Positions 1-9,490 of a stretch of DNA of 64,000 nt are shown in pieces; position 1 is the stretch's first letter; every line of letters starts with the position of its first letter. The notes below the pieces were generated by a model. It had not been told where the DNA came from. It worked only from the letters and a program-made list of their open reading frames with translations, and made no database searches. The stretch is from Gammaproteobacteria bacterium (lineage in GTDB: Bacteria; Pseudomonadota; Gammaproteobacteria; Steroidobacterales; JABDKV01), in the NCBI GenBank assembly GCA_029862165.1, contig JAOTXU010000012.1, forward strand, positions 1-64,000, read 5' to 3'. Both the position numbers and the translations under genes were made by a program.

Positions 1-31
1 AAGCCTTTATCGATCTCTCGGCTTCTAAACA

Positions 32-1447
32 CTAGTTACGGTAGTCGAGTGGCGGAGCCCGATCGCCGAGCAACGCCTCGTAAACGTAGTCTTTGCCGTG
101 GCGCTTATCGTGTTCCGCACGGGCGGCCTTGCACAATTCGTTATTGGTCATTAATTCAATGGCGCCCAGCGCCAGCACTTTAGCCGCCATGTTAGCGCCT
201 TTGAAACCGATGCTCGTGCCCCCGGCTGCTGCGGCCTGCCAGCTATGCGATGACGTGCCGGGCACCCAGGTCGCAATACGCAACCCGACCGTCGGAACTG
301 CGATGGAGACGTCGCCGACATCGGTGGAGCCATACCCCAGACCAGTTTCGAAAGGCTGTATTTCTTCTTGTGAGCCGATTTCTTTTGTTGGCTTGACCAG
401 CGTCTCGTAGAGCTCTTTTGCGAAGGATTTTTCCTTTCTGTCGTACTTGATGCCGCCGACCAGGCGCATTTTTTTATCCATCATGCGTGCCAGTGTCTCA
501 TTGATCATCACCGGGTGATTACCGTGAATGATCTCCCAATCAACTTCCGTTCCTGTGCCGGTCGCCGCACCACGCGCCGCGTTTTCGACACGTTTCCACA
601 GTGTCTTGACCGTTTCCGCTTCCGGGTGACGTACGTAGTAAAACACCTCGGCAAAATCGGGCACAACATTTGGTGCGCTGCCGCCGCTGGTGATGACATA
701 GTGAATACGCGTTTGCTGCGGTACGTGTTCGCGCATGAGGTTAATCATGTGGTTGAAAGCCTCGACACCATCGAGTGCTGAACGAGCCTTTTCCGGCGCT
801 CCAGCCGCATGCGCGGACACGCCACGGAAACGAAACTTGGCGGAACGATTGGCCAGCGTCGTGCGGGCCTTGGCTGAATTCTCATCGTCCGGATGCCAAT
901 GCAACACAGCATCAACGTCATCGAACAAACCGGCGCGGACCATATAGACTTTGCCACTACCGCCTTCCTCGGCGGGCGTGCCGTACAGGCGAATCGTTCC
1001 CGGTCTGCCGGACTGGCCGAGCCAGTGACGTACGGCAATGGCCGCGGTGACCGATCCGGCGCCAAACAAATGATGTCCACAGGCATGCGCGGCGGTCTTG
1101 TCTGCAATTTGCGAGCGATAGGGGACGGCATCCTGATTGATACCTGGTAATGCATCCATTTCGGCCAGTATCCCGATAACCGGTTCACCGGAGCCGTAAC
1201 TGGCAACAAATGCCGTCGGTATATCTGCCACACCGGTTTCAATTGTGAAGCCTTCTGCGGCGAGGCTCTCCTGCATCAAGGCCGTACTGCGTTGTTCCTG
1301 ATAGCCGACTTCAGCCAGTTCCCAGATTGCACGTGCCATCGTCGCAGTCTGCTCGTAACGACCGTCTACAAAATCGAGTACGTCTGATTGTGCAGGCAAT
1401 TCCGCCGGCACAGCTAGGCTCAATAACAACAGCAATCGGGATCGCAT
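32..1447 (-). CDS. M20 family amidohydrolase (AbgB-like), secreted
   Basis: This is a zinc-dependent amidohydrolase of the M20 peptidase family, closest in pattern to the AbgB branch (aminobenzoyl-glutamate utilisation), which hydrolyses amide bonds of N-acyl amino acids. The N-terminus is a cleavable signal peptide (hydrophobic residues 4-14, cleavage expected near residue 20), so the enzyme probably acts in the periplasm, unlike cytoplasmic AbgB. Metal-binding and catalytic signatures are visible: HACGHH at residues 121-126, the Glu-Glu pair at 160-161 and HWH at 183-185. The length of 471 residues fits the family. The gene lies 90 bases downstream of tamB on the same strand but need not share its function. 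The substrate cannot be read from sequence. Family placement is secure, AbgB-like specificity is not. Confidence 0.87.
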   Translation of the reverse strand: MRSRLLLLLSLAVPAELPAQSDVLDFVDGRYEQTATMARAIWELAEVGYQEQRSTALMQESLAAEGFTIETGVADIPTAFVASYGSGEPVIGILAEMDALPGINQDAVPYRSQIADKTAAHACGHHLFGAGSVTAAIAVRHWLGQSGRPGTIRLYGTPAEEGGSGKVYMVRAGLFDDVDAVLHWHPDDENSAKARTTLANRSAKFRFRGVSAHAAGAPEKARSALDGVEAFNHMINLMREHVPQQTRIHYVITSGGSAPNVVPDFAEVFYYVRHPEAETVKTLWKRVENAARGAATGTGTEVDWEIIHGNHPVMINETLARMMDKKMRLVGGIKYDRKEKSFAKELYETLVKPTKEIGSQEEIQPFETGLGYGSTDVGDVSIAVPTVGLRIATWVPGTSSHSWQAAAAGGTSIGFKGANMAAKVLALGAIELMTNNELCKAARAEHDKRHGKDYVYEALLGDRAPPLDYRN

Positions 1448-1537
1448 CTGACTATCTCCAGGTTACGGCATGCGACCTTAACATACGCGAACCGGCATCC
1501 CGCCGGACAAAGCCGTGAGGCAAAGACTTATGTGCGG

Positions 1538-4500
1538 TCATCGCTCGATGCTGTAGAGCAGGTCGGTACTGGTAAGTGCCCCGGATTGGGTTTCGAGTGT
1601 TAGATTGGAATTGATCCGGTAACGCAGGCGCAGTGTGTTGATTGCCTCGAACAGACCAACGCCGTAGCTGACAAACAGGCGCGGAGAGAGGTGCTTGCCA
1701 ACAACGAGCGAGGTGCTGGCAGTCTCACCGGCATCCTGAAATTCCACCGAATCCAGACCGAGTTCCCGGCCGAGACTACTGGCCAGTACTGAACTGCCCT
1801 GCAATGCGAGACGTGTTGCGGTGTCGCTGACCGCTGTCTGATCAGCCTCGTTGAGATCTTCCAGACTGCGACCGGTAATCAGATAACTCATCGCTTGCGT
1901 ATCGGACATGGCTGGAACCGAGTACAACGTCAGTACAGGAGCCCGCAACGCGCCGCGGACTTGTGCGCCTGCAATTACTTCGCCCGCAGTGCGTGTCGCG
2001 CGTAAGTTCAGACCGGGATCGTCGATCCGTCCGCCGGTGAAGTCGAGACGGCCCGTATCGATGGTGAGTTCCTGTCCGTACGCGCGGTAACGCCCGTTGA
2101 TAATCTCGAGCGCGCCACGGCCGACGGTAGGTTTGTTCGGCGTTTCGATGACCAGCACGCTACCGCTGAGATCGCCCTCCAGGCCATATCCCTTAATATG
2201 AACCGCCTCACCCGCCGTGACCTGGACCGTTCCGTTTATTTGCCAGGGCGTAACCGGTGCCGAGTCTGCAGTTTGTCCGACAATCACCTGATCGGGAGAC
2301 ACTGTGATTCCGGTGCCGATATCGATCGGTGTAATCCGCGCGGCTGGAACCGTGATATCGCCACCAATGCTCAGGTCACGTCCGTCTACGGTCAACGTTA
2401 ATGCTGGCGAGGCATCCAACCAGATTTCGGGCAAGTCGATGGCCCGAAAAGACTCGCCATCGATTTTGAGCTGCCCACGTGGCCCTCCCTCTTGCCAGCG
2501 CAGATCACCGGCTAAGGAGATGTGACCGTCTCCGCTGCCGGCACGACCGTCAAAACGCAAATCGTTGCCCTTAGTCACTACGTCCACGACAGTGTCTTTC
2601 AAGGTAATACCGAGATCCGGCAGAACCAGTTCTGTAGCCTGCAGACCGATCTGCCCGGATAGATCAGGCGACGTTTTAGTACCGGCCAGTGCGAGATTGG
2701 TTTGGAGACGACCGTCGATGCTTGCGATCTGGGGCACCAGGGCGGTGACGATACTCAGGTTTTCGATTCGGGCCTGCACTGTGCCTGCCAGTGTTTGCGC
2801 AGCGCCTCTCGGCACGGTGACATCGGCATCAATTAGCCCGGCATCACGCAGGTTGAGTTTTATTTCAGCGTGAATACTGTCTGGATTGAGTGTTGTCTCA
2901 AGCAGTCCGTTTTCGTACGCGATCAAGATATTTTCATTATCGTCTTCGCGGTTTAGCACACGGCCGTCGGATAGTTGTAGTTGCGCCGCGCCAAGCCAGG
3001 CGGAGCCCGACGAGGCCAGATGTCCGTGTCCGGAAATGTCACCTTCGTAGGTCAAATCAGGTGGTAACAAAGGTGCAAACATTTGCACCGGTAATGAGTC
3101 CAGTTGAAATTCGGTGCGTGAGGGCTCTGTAATCGACAATTCACCACCGGCACAGAGTTGTGAGTCGTTCTGGCGCAGGCAGGTTTGTGCCAGCGCAATC
3201 CGATCACGGCCGATCGTCAGTGATGCTGGGTCGGTGAGAGTCCAGACACCGGTATCGCCGAGATTGGGGTCAAAGCTCGTGATCTGACCTTGCCAGACGC
3301 CATCAGTAACACCACCTTGCAGGGTAGTTTTCAACTTGACAGCAGGCGCATCTATCTCGACATCGATCTTATGCCGCGCGACGGTACCATCGGTACTGCT
3401 TTTGAACGTGCCCAGCGACACTGACCCAATCTCAACACCTGACCCCTCGAGATCGATATGTGCGGTATCGTCGGCATTCAGCCCGACATCGAAGTCGGCA
3501 CCAACACGCTTAGCCGAAAACGTGCCCACCTTTACGTCTTTCATGATCAGCTCGCCATTGAAACCCGGGCTGTCACGTTGCCCGCCGGCTATGCCCCGGC
3601 TGCTTACAAGCCCGGACCCGTCCGATACAAGCAACGCGATATCTGGCACGTGCAAATTCCAGCGTAAATCGACCACGGCTCCGATCTGGCCGTTTGCTTC
3701 GATGCGGGCCGGTCCGGCGCGAACATCGACTTCGCGAAAACGGATCATACCGGGGGCATAGTCGAAAGAAGCTGCGCCGCTCAATGCATTGCCTCTCAAC
3801 TGTCCTTCGAGCCCGTGCACGTCCACGGACACTTGCGCGCCTTCAGGGGGCAGCCTCGCCACAACGACGCTGTCAAACCCGAGCCGCCCTTCCAGTTGTG
3901 TATGCCACCGGCTGAGTTCCAAATCCCGCGAGACGAGTTCGAGACGCGCGGTCGGCGACGCCGTCCAGTCCAGCAGACCCCGGCCGGTCAACTGACCTTG
4001 TTCGAAGTTGGCGCTTATTTTTATTATTTCGAACTGACTGGTTGTACCGCGCCCGTGCAATGTGAAATTGGCGGCCGGTAGCGCACCTAGCTCTGTCGTG
4101 CCATTCGACGTCAGATTGTATTGATTCTTTGATCCCGTCAGATTGGCGACGCCATGCGAACTGGTAAACCGGGGCTCCTCACCGGGTGGCCAGACCAGGT
4201 CTGTCCACTCCAATTCGAGATTCAGATCGGACAAATCAGTACGCAGCGTACCGTTGGCCTCGATGGTGGTTGCCAGGTCTTCGACGCTTAACCTGATCTG
4301 GCGCAAATCGACTATGTCTGCATTCAAATTGCCATTGGCCTGAATGACAGCCGTCGTCGCCCACAAATCGGGTGCGAGTAGCCTGCCATCAAATGCAAAC
4401 GCGTCACGCGCGAGAGAATAGTTCAGTGTTGCGCTTAATGCGCCCGTCGGGAGTTCGTCACCTGTAACGGCAGGACGCTCGATGTCGAGTTTGCCGTCGA

Positions 4501-5236
4501 TATGTGCGTCACCTAACAGGTTCGCTGCCGCGCCGGATAGTGAAAGTTTGAATGGCCCGTCGGCAGCAACCCGCAACTCAAGGGTGTCGGTGTTACCGTT
4601 GGCGCTGGTTGTGCCGTGGACCGGAGTGTCCGCACCGTCGATTCGCACAGTCCAACTCAGTTCGGTATTGACATCATGAGGTGTACGCACGCCGATCATG
4701 GCAGTGCCCGATACATCAAAAGCACTGGATTCTACGACCAGCGTTTCCAGGCTGTAACGCTCGTTGTCGAGGCGGCCCGCAACTCTCAAAGAGTGGACCG
4801 GTACAGAAACCGCGCCCTGTTCGATAAGGATGTCGTCAACATGCAAGACGTCGGTCGTAATCGTTAGCGGTAAGGCGGGCACACTGAATACACCGGCTTC
4901 GGCTTTCCTGGTGGCAGATTCCGGTGCCTGCCAGTGTACGCCCTTTGCATCGAGTCGCTCGATATGCAGATGACGTGAAGGCAACCGGGTAGGTTCCCAT
5001 TCAACATCGAAACGCTCGACTGTCAAGCGTCTGTCGTCGTGTTCCCAACTCAGTTTTGTTACCCGTAGCGGGCCGATCACGCGGCCCTCCAGCGTTTCGA
5101 AGCTTAACTGACCCGGCATCATGGGTAGGACAACGCGCGCGACTAGCCGAAGCCCCGTTTCAGTCGTTATCAATGCGACGCTCACGACCAGCACCAGTGC
5201 CAGCAGCAGCGAAACAATTAGAAAGGTACGTTTCAC
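1538..5236 (-). CDS. tamB: Translocation and assembly module inner-membrane protein TamB
   Basis: TamB is the inner-membrane-anchored, periplasm-spanning partner of TamA. The pair helps assemble outer-membrane proteins and is implicated in phospholipid transport to the outer membrane. From the GTG at 5236 the protein is 1232 residues: an N-terminal signal anchor (about residues 4-25), a very long stretch of repetitive beta-strand sequence typical of the hydrophobic-groove beta-taco, and a C-terminal DUF490/TamB domain ending in an aromatic-rich strand. I chose GTG 5236 because it overlaps the tamA stop codon in a GTGA and starts directly at the membrane anchor. Upstream in-frame methionines lie inside tamA and encode an implausible Arg/Pro-rich leader. 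Translational coupling with tamA is likely. Confidence 0.93.
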   Translation of the reverse strand: MKRTFLIVSLLLALVLVVSVALITTETGLRLVARVVLPMMPGQLSFETLEGRVIGPLRVTKLSWEHDDRRLTVERFDVEWEPTRLPSRHLHIERLDAKGVHWQAPESATRKAEAGVFSVPALPLTITTDVLHVDDILIEQGAVSVPVHSLRVAGRLDNERYSLETLVVESSAFDVSGTAMIGVRTPHDVNTELSWTVRIDGADTPVHGTTSANGNTDTLELRVAADGPFKLSLSGAAANLLGDAHIDGKLDIERPAVTGDELPTGALSATLNYSLARDAFAFDGRLLAPDLWATTAVIQANGNLNADIVDLRQIRLSVEDLATTIEANGTLRTDLSDLNLELEWTDLVWPPGEEPRFTSSHGVANLTGSKNQYNLTSNGTTELGALPAANFTLHGRGTTSQFEIIKISANFEQGQLTGRGLLDWTASPTARLELVSRDLELSRWHTQLEGRLGFDSVVVARLPPEGAQVSVDVHGLEGQLRGNALSGAASFDYAPGMIRFREVDVRAGPARIEANGQIGAVVDLRWNLHVPDIALLVSDGSGLVSSRGIAGGQRDSPGFNGELIMKDVKVGTFSAKRVGADFDVGLNADDTAHIDLEGSGVEIGSVSLGTFKSSTDGTVARHKIDVEIDAPAVKLKTTLQGGVTDGVWQGQITSFDPNLGDTGVWTLTDPASLTIGRDRIALAQTCLRQNDSQLCAGGELSITEPSRTEFQLDSLPVQMFAPLLPPDLTYEGDISGHGHLASSGSAWLGAAQLQLSDGRVLNREDDNENILIAYENGLLETTLNPDSIHAEIKLNLRDAGLIDADVTVPRGAAQTLAGTVQARIENLSIVTALVPQIASIDGRLQTNLALAGTKTSPDLSGQIGLQATELVLPDLGITLKDTVVDVVTKGNDLRFDGRAGSGDGHISLAGDLRWQEGGPRGQLKIDGESFRAIDLPEIWLDASPALTLTVDGRDLSIGGDITVPAARITPIDIGTGITVSPDQVIVGQTADSAPVTPWQINGTVQVTAGEAVHIKGYGLEGDLSGSVLVIETPNKPTVGRGALEIINGRYRAYGQELTIDTGRLDFTGGRIDDPGLNLRATRTAGEVIAGAQVRGALRAPVLTLYSVPAMSDTQAMSYLITGRSLEDLNEADQTAVSDTATRLALQGSSVLASSLGRELGLDSVEFQDAGETASTSLVVGKHLSPRLFVSYGVGLFEAINTLRLRYRINSNLTLETQSGALTSTDLLYSIER

Positions 5237-6966
5237 AGGTCGGCCCCTACGCCGATGTGTAGTCGTAGAGTCTGGTCCCCTTCGCTGACCGGCTTGGCGA
5301 TATCGAGCCGTATCATGCCTACGGGCGTGAGCAGGCGTCCGCCCAGCCCGACGCTGAACTCCAGCTCGTCGCGAAAGTCGTCGAAGGCGTTGCCGGCATC
5401 GACAAAAAACGCGGTGCTCCAGCGGCCGGCAACAGGCCATTCGATTTCGGTACTGGTCGCGACAAAGTGACGGCCACCGACGTTCCGACCCTCTGCATCG
5501 TGCGAGCCTAGCTCGTTAAAACCGTAGCCTCTCACACTACGGTCGCCTCCCGCGAAAAACCGTTGTGACGCCGGCAGGCTCGAAAATTGACTTACAAATG
5601 ATGTGCCAATGTCGCCACGCAGCAGTATGCGTCCACGTCCGATCGGCCGGATCATTCTCGTTTCCAGTTTGAAACGAATAAAGTCCGTATCGGAGCCCAG
5701 AGCTTGAAGGGATCCACGCAGGTCGGCACTGATACGGCTGGCGCTGCGTGGCTGCACGGGAGTATCGCCGCGACTGCGCGACAAACTAATACCCGGGAGC
5801 AGTAGCACATCGGACGTACGAATTTGTGCGATCTGGGTATTTTCGTGGGTTAACTGCAAATAGAGGTTGCGCTGCCACTCGCCCAGCACCTTGGTTAGCG
5901 TTGCGCCGAGTTCCTGACGCCGGCTCTCGGTATCGTCGCCCAGATCCTCGTCACGGTGTGCAAACGACCAGACAAAGCGTTCGCTGCGCGGATCGCCGAT
6001 TGGAATGCTGTAACGTGTAGAGAAATCGACGCTCGGTTTCGAGACACGCAAATCAATATTAGCCTTGTGCCCGCGTGTGTTAATACGCCGATTTTTCCAG
6101 CCGAGACTGACACGAGGACCGACATCTGAGCTATAACCGATGCCGGCTGAGTACCGTTGGCTCTTGCGTGCGATCGTCTGGATGATTATCGGTACACGAA
6201 GATTATCAGCGTGTTCACGTTCGGCCGTCACCTCGACGGCAGCGAAAAAACCCGTATCCTGTAAAGCGTATTGCGCGTCGAGTAATCTGGATTGTTCGAA
6301 AGGTTGGCCATCTTCGATTCCGACGTACCGCCGGATCAGATCATCCGTCAGAGCATTCTGGTGGATCGAAATCTGGCCAAAAGTAAAGCGAGGTCCAGTC
6401 TCGAGTACGAGTTCAATATCGGCTATGTTTTCGGCTGGATCAACATGCATCGTATGCGTCGTTAATGATGCATCAAGGTATCCCTGGTTGAAGCTAGCAC
6501 GGCGCAAAGCGCTCTTGAAGTTTTCGTAGCGATCGTGACGAAGCTGATCTCCCGTCTGTAGTACGTCGGCCGCCAGAAGTTTTCGTAGGGCCGGATTATC
6601 ACGACCGGGACCAGTCAGATCGATCGTCAGGTGCCTGAGCAGGACCGGGGTGCCGGGGTCAACGCTGTAAGTGGTCAGCCAGCTTCCTTCTGCTTCACGC
6701 ATGATTTTCCCGAGAGTTTCCGGGTTGTAGTAGCCAAACGGTTGCAACGCCAGCCGAATCTGCTCCGTCGCGCGCCGGTGCAGGCGTCGTATCGCCGTCT
6801 CGCTAAGGTCGGTCCGTTCCTCCACCGCTGTCAGATTCAGAAAGATCCGTGCATTGTCTTCCAGTTCGGGGCTCAATCCGTTCAGACGTACAGTCACAGT
6901 GTCGGGCCACGCCGGAGCAAGCGGAGCCAGCAATAGCGCAGAAATAATGACTATCCGGACCGGCAT
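5233..6966 (-). CDS. tamA: Outer-membrane translocation module protein TamA (BamA/Omp85 family)
   Basis: TamA is an Omp85-superfamily outer-membrane beta-barrel with N-terminal POTRA domains. It works with TamB in outer-membrane protein insertion and lipid homeostasis. The 577 residues begin with a signal peptide (cleavage after about residue 20), followed by three POTRA-like segments to about residue 265 and a 16-strand barrel containing the Omp85 motif region GGDRSVRGYGFNELG. The chain ends on a short strand, GVGADL. The length matches known TamA proteins (about 577). The gene precedes and overlaps tamB, the usual tamAB order. A strong family match, so the name is given with confidence. Confidence 0.93.
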   Translation of the reverse strand: MPVRIVIISALLLAPLAPAWPDTVTVRLNGLSPELEDNARIFLNLTAVEERTDLSETAIRRLHRRATEQIRLALQPFGYYNPETLGKIMREAEGSWLTTYSVDPGTPVLLRHLTIDLTGPGRDNPALRKLLAADVLQTGDQLRHDRYENFKSALRRASFNQGYLDASLTTHTMHVDPAENIADIELVLETGPRFTFGQISIHQNALTDDLIRRYVGIEDGQPFEQSRLLDAQYALQDTGFFAAVEVTAEREHADNLRVPIIIQTIARKSQRYSAGIGYSSDVGPRVSLGWKNRRINTRGHKANIDLRVSKPSVDFSTRYSIPIGDPRSERFVWSFAHRDEDLGDDTESRRQELGATLTKVLGEWQRNLYLQLTHENTQIAQIRTSDVLLLPGISLSRSRGDTPVQPRSASRISADLRGSLQALGSDTDFIRFKLETRMIRPIGRGRILLRGDIGTSFVSQFSSLPASQRFFAGGDRSVRGYGFNELGSHDAEGRNVGGRHFVATSTEIEWPVAGRWSTAFFVDAGNAFDDFRDELEFSVGLGGRLLTPVGMIRLDIAKPVSEGDQTLRLHIGVGADL

Positions 6967-7154
6967 GTTTGTTGAGCTTCCAATTGTAGACAGTGGCCGC
7001 GGGACGCAAACATCGTTAGGTTCACAGTTCTTACGACTGTGGATTGTTCGATGATTATAGTCAACGTGGGTTCAGTCTTGTCTTCAGCGAAGCGCAAAGG
7101 ACACGCAAACACGATGCCTTTTAATAAAGAACGGCCGGTGTTGATGGATTAGCT

Positions 7155-7184
7155 AAAAAAAAGCCCCGTCTCACGACGGGGCTT
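7155..7184 (-). terminator. Rho-independent terminator of the TM-repeat protein gene
   Basis: On the minus strand AAGCCCCGTC-GTGA-GACGGGGCTT forms a perfect 10-bp stem with a 4-base loop, followed directly by a T run. It lies 25 bases beyond the stop codon of the gene ending at 7210. Confidence 0.9.
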
Positions 7185-7209
7185 GGAGTTCAATATCGTT
7201 CGTAGTGAC

Positions 7210-8388
7210 TTATTGCTGGTTAATTCTCGCAGCCCAGTTATCGGCAACTGATTTTGCCGCGTCCCGTCCGCCCAGGCCAAACGCCAGCCCTGCGGCAACT
7301 GCCACACTACCGATCGTGAAGCCAAACGCCATATTGACGATATTGTCGGCCAGACCCATAGCCTTGAGACCCATTGCCAGTACGAGGCCCAGGATTGCAA
7401 TTCTCGCAATATTGGCCACGCCCGAACTGCCAGAGGCGCTCAGTTTGGTGTAAGCGAGCGAACTGAGGAAATTACCGATGATCAGTATGACTCCGCCAAC
7501 GAGGATCCCGCCGCCAAATTCCAGGACTTTGGCGAAAACTGTCGAGATAATGTCGATTCCCAGAACATTTACTGCGGCCGTTGCAGCTGCCAGCATCGAG
7601 AAAAGCATGATTGCGCCACCGACAAGCTTGGTCGGGGTAAATGAGGGTGTGAACAGGCCTTGCGCCCCGAGTTTCTCTGGTAATGCATTGATATTCATCC
7701 CATCGAGTAAGCCGGAGAGCATAAACACCACGAACTTCGCGACAAAATAGGCGACCAGCAGAATGACCCCAGCCCCGATAATGTTCGGTACCGCAGCCAT
7801 TAGCTTATTGATCATCTCAGAAGCCGGATCGGAAATAGCAGGTATGTTTAAAACACCCAGCGCAGCAACGACGATCGGCAGCAAAATTGCACCGAATAGC
7901 ATCGCACTGCCGAGCTTCGAGACCTTCATATCGCTGTTTCCGGTTCGTGCAGCAAGCTGTTGGTCTACCTTGCCGAGCCCTATACCTGCCAGTTCGGAAA
8001 CGATCTTCGCTATGATCCAGCCCGCATAGCCGATTACACCGGCCCCTATGATATTCGGTACTGCCCCAGTGAATTTAGCCACCATATCTTTCAACGGCGC
8101 CAGCACATCAGTCAGACCGAAGTATTGCAGCACTGCCATCAACACAAAGATGGTCAGTACCGCTTTGATCAGAGCCGCAATGGGCGAAGCCAGATCCGTG
8201 ACCGAACCGTCTGGATTGCTACGGTGTAGCGCACCAACTTTCTTTAGCATCCGTCGGAATACGCCTGCGATTAGTTTTACGACGAAAAGACCTATGATCA
8301 GAATCGCCAGACCGGTCAACGCTGTTCCCAATGCGCCGGAACCTGCCGGACCCAGGAACTCAGTCATCTTGTTAATAATCTCGTTCAT
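7210..8388 (-). CDS. Membrane protein of tandem conserved TM-helix repeats (mechanosensitive-channel-associated family)
   Basis: An integral membrane protein of 392 residues built from repeats of one unit. Each unit is a glycine-rich membrane helix with a pattern close to VPNIIGAGVI followed by a second hydrophobic helix. Copies begin near residues 17, 110, 205 and 290, so the whole protein is about four helical hairpins with short amphipathic linkers. This is the conserved TM-helix repeat seen in bacterial proteins annotated as mechanosensitive ion channel family. The beta/alpha-beta MscS domain itself is absent, so channel activity is unproven. Low Cys content, no signal peptide and a terminator directly downstream indicate a single-gene unit. 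Confidence 0.75.
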   Translation of the reverse strand: MNEIINKMTEFLGPAGSGALGTALTGLAILIIGLFVVKLIAGVFRRMLKKVGALHRSNPDGSVTDLASPIAALIKAVLTIFVLMAVLQYFGLTDVLAPLKDMVAKFTGAVPNIIGAGVIGYAGWIIAKIVSELAGIGLGKVDQQLAARTGNSDMKVSKLGSAMLFGAILLPIVVAALGVLNIPAISDPASEMINKLMAAVPNIIGAGVILLVAYFVAKFVVFMLSGLLDGMNINALPEKLGAQGLFTPSFTPTKLVGGAIMLFSMLAAATAAVNVLGIDIISTVFAKVLEFGGGILVGGVILIIGNFLSSLAYTKLSASGSSGVANIARIAILGLVLAMGLKAMGLADNIVNMAFGFTIGSVAVAAGLAFGLGGRDAAKSVADNWAARINQQ

Positions 8389-8632
8389 GGTGTGTTTGCC
8401 CCAAAAGCCGATTGATTATGTTGACTACAGTAAAGAAGGTGGCGGGCAAATTGAAGGAAATCGTGTTACGAATTGTCAGATGGGCGGGGCAACTTAGACT
8501 CAGTACAGACCGGAAGCGTGTATGTCTTCGCTAGAAACAACTGCAAATTCTTGTGTCACGACGCTTTCGGGCCAGCACGCAGCACAGATCGGAGCCGGCC
8601 AGGAATCGCCGACGAATTACTATCGCGCAGGT

Positions 8633-8674
8633 GGGGACAGTCCGTCTCTTTATGGAGGTATCCAGACTGTCCCC
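8633..8674. repeat. REP-like inverted repeat with GGGGACAGTC termini
   Basis: GGGGACAGTC at 8633-8642 is mirrored by GACTGTCCCC at 8665-8674 around a 22-base centre. The element sits 11 bases past the stop codon of the minus-strand gene ending at 8686. The GGGGACAG ends resemble repetitive extragenic palindromes of gammaproteobacteria associated with REP-type tyrosine transposases. No transposase and no second full copy are present in this window. It could also serve as a transcription end, though it has no T run. Confidence 0.6.
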
Positions 8675-8685
8675 AGGAAACAGGC

Positions 8686-9417
8686 CTAACGGCCCTCCGC
8701 CACGATATCCCAGAGATAGTCCTGGTGCGAACCACAAATCGATGAGAATTCGCGACCCGCGGAGGTTCCGCCGATGCTGCCCAGCAGTTCGTCCCGCGCA
8801 GCGAATAATTGATCGAAGTCTTCTGCTGTAATGGCGAGCAGACGCCGGTATTTGCCACCGACTATATGACTGAACCAGCCCCACGACGTCAAGGTTCCGG
8901 CTTCCAACTGTTTGTCATAGATCGGTGCGAATACTTCGTCCACTAGCTCGTCGGCGCGACTCTCGTTTCCGATGTTGCAAACCAAATAAACCGACAAACC
9001 AACCTTGCCGCGCTGTTCGATAGTATTACCTGCTTTGTTTTCCCAGATGTAGTCATCGTGCGAGTGGCAGGCTTTGCCAAAGTTGTTGTCACGCGGTTTT
9101 AGTTTCTCGTCGACCATGTCACCTTGTTTTTTGCCCGCTTTGATGACCGCCGTAACACTGGGGCCCATGTGATAAGTCAAGCGGCGCCATTTTCCGCCGG
9201 CGACATGCTTCATATACCCCCAGCCCACGATATCGCCGGATTTCAGAGTCGCTTCGTATGCCGGTGCCATGTACTTTTCGAACGTCGCGTCGGCTGCGTC
9301 TTCCCCGGACACGTCACAGTTCAGATACGTTCCATAGACAAAGAGTTTTTCATCGTCATCGGCCGCCCACGCGGTTGCCGACAGCGTGATAAGAATCACG
9401 CCAACTAATATACGCAT
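8686..9417 (-). CDS. Uncharacterised secreted protein with an internal duplication
   Basis: I do not recognise a named family. The protein has 243 residues with a clean signal peptide ending in AWA at residues 16-18, so it is exported. The mature chain consists of two homologous halves (about 26-126 and 140-237). Each has a Tyr-x-x-Cys strand (Cys34, Cys147), a W-G-(Y/W)-(M/F)-x-H-(I/V)-x-G-G-K-(W/Y)-R-R-L block, and a closing C-x-S-H-x-D-Y-(I/L)-W block (Cys117, Cys228). The two Cys per half could form a disulfide in the periplasm. The fold suggests a dimeric alpha/beta-barrel-like module fused in tandem, but that is inference. It is a single gene between the TM-repeat gene and the malic enzyme gene. 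Confidence 0.75.
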   Translation of the reverse strand: MRILVGVILITLSATAWAADDDEKLFVYGTYLNCDVSGEDAADATFEKYMAPAYEATLKSGDIVGWGYMKHVAGGKWRRLTYHMGPSVTAVIKAGKKQGDMVDEKLKPRDNNFGKACHSHDDYIWENKAGNTIEQRGKVGLSVYLVCNIGNESRADELVDEVFAPIYDKQLEAGTLTSWGWFSHIVGGKYRRLLAITAEDFDQLFAARDELLGSIGGTSAGREFSSICGSHQDYLWDIVAEGR

Positions 9418-9490
9418 AAATTTCCCCTTTTCCCCAATTATGTCTTCGGCGAAATACCGAATTGCCAGAAGTATAGCGTACCAGCCTTTG

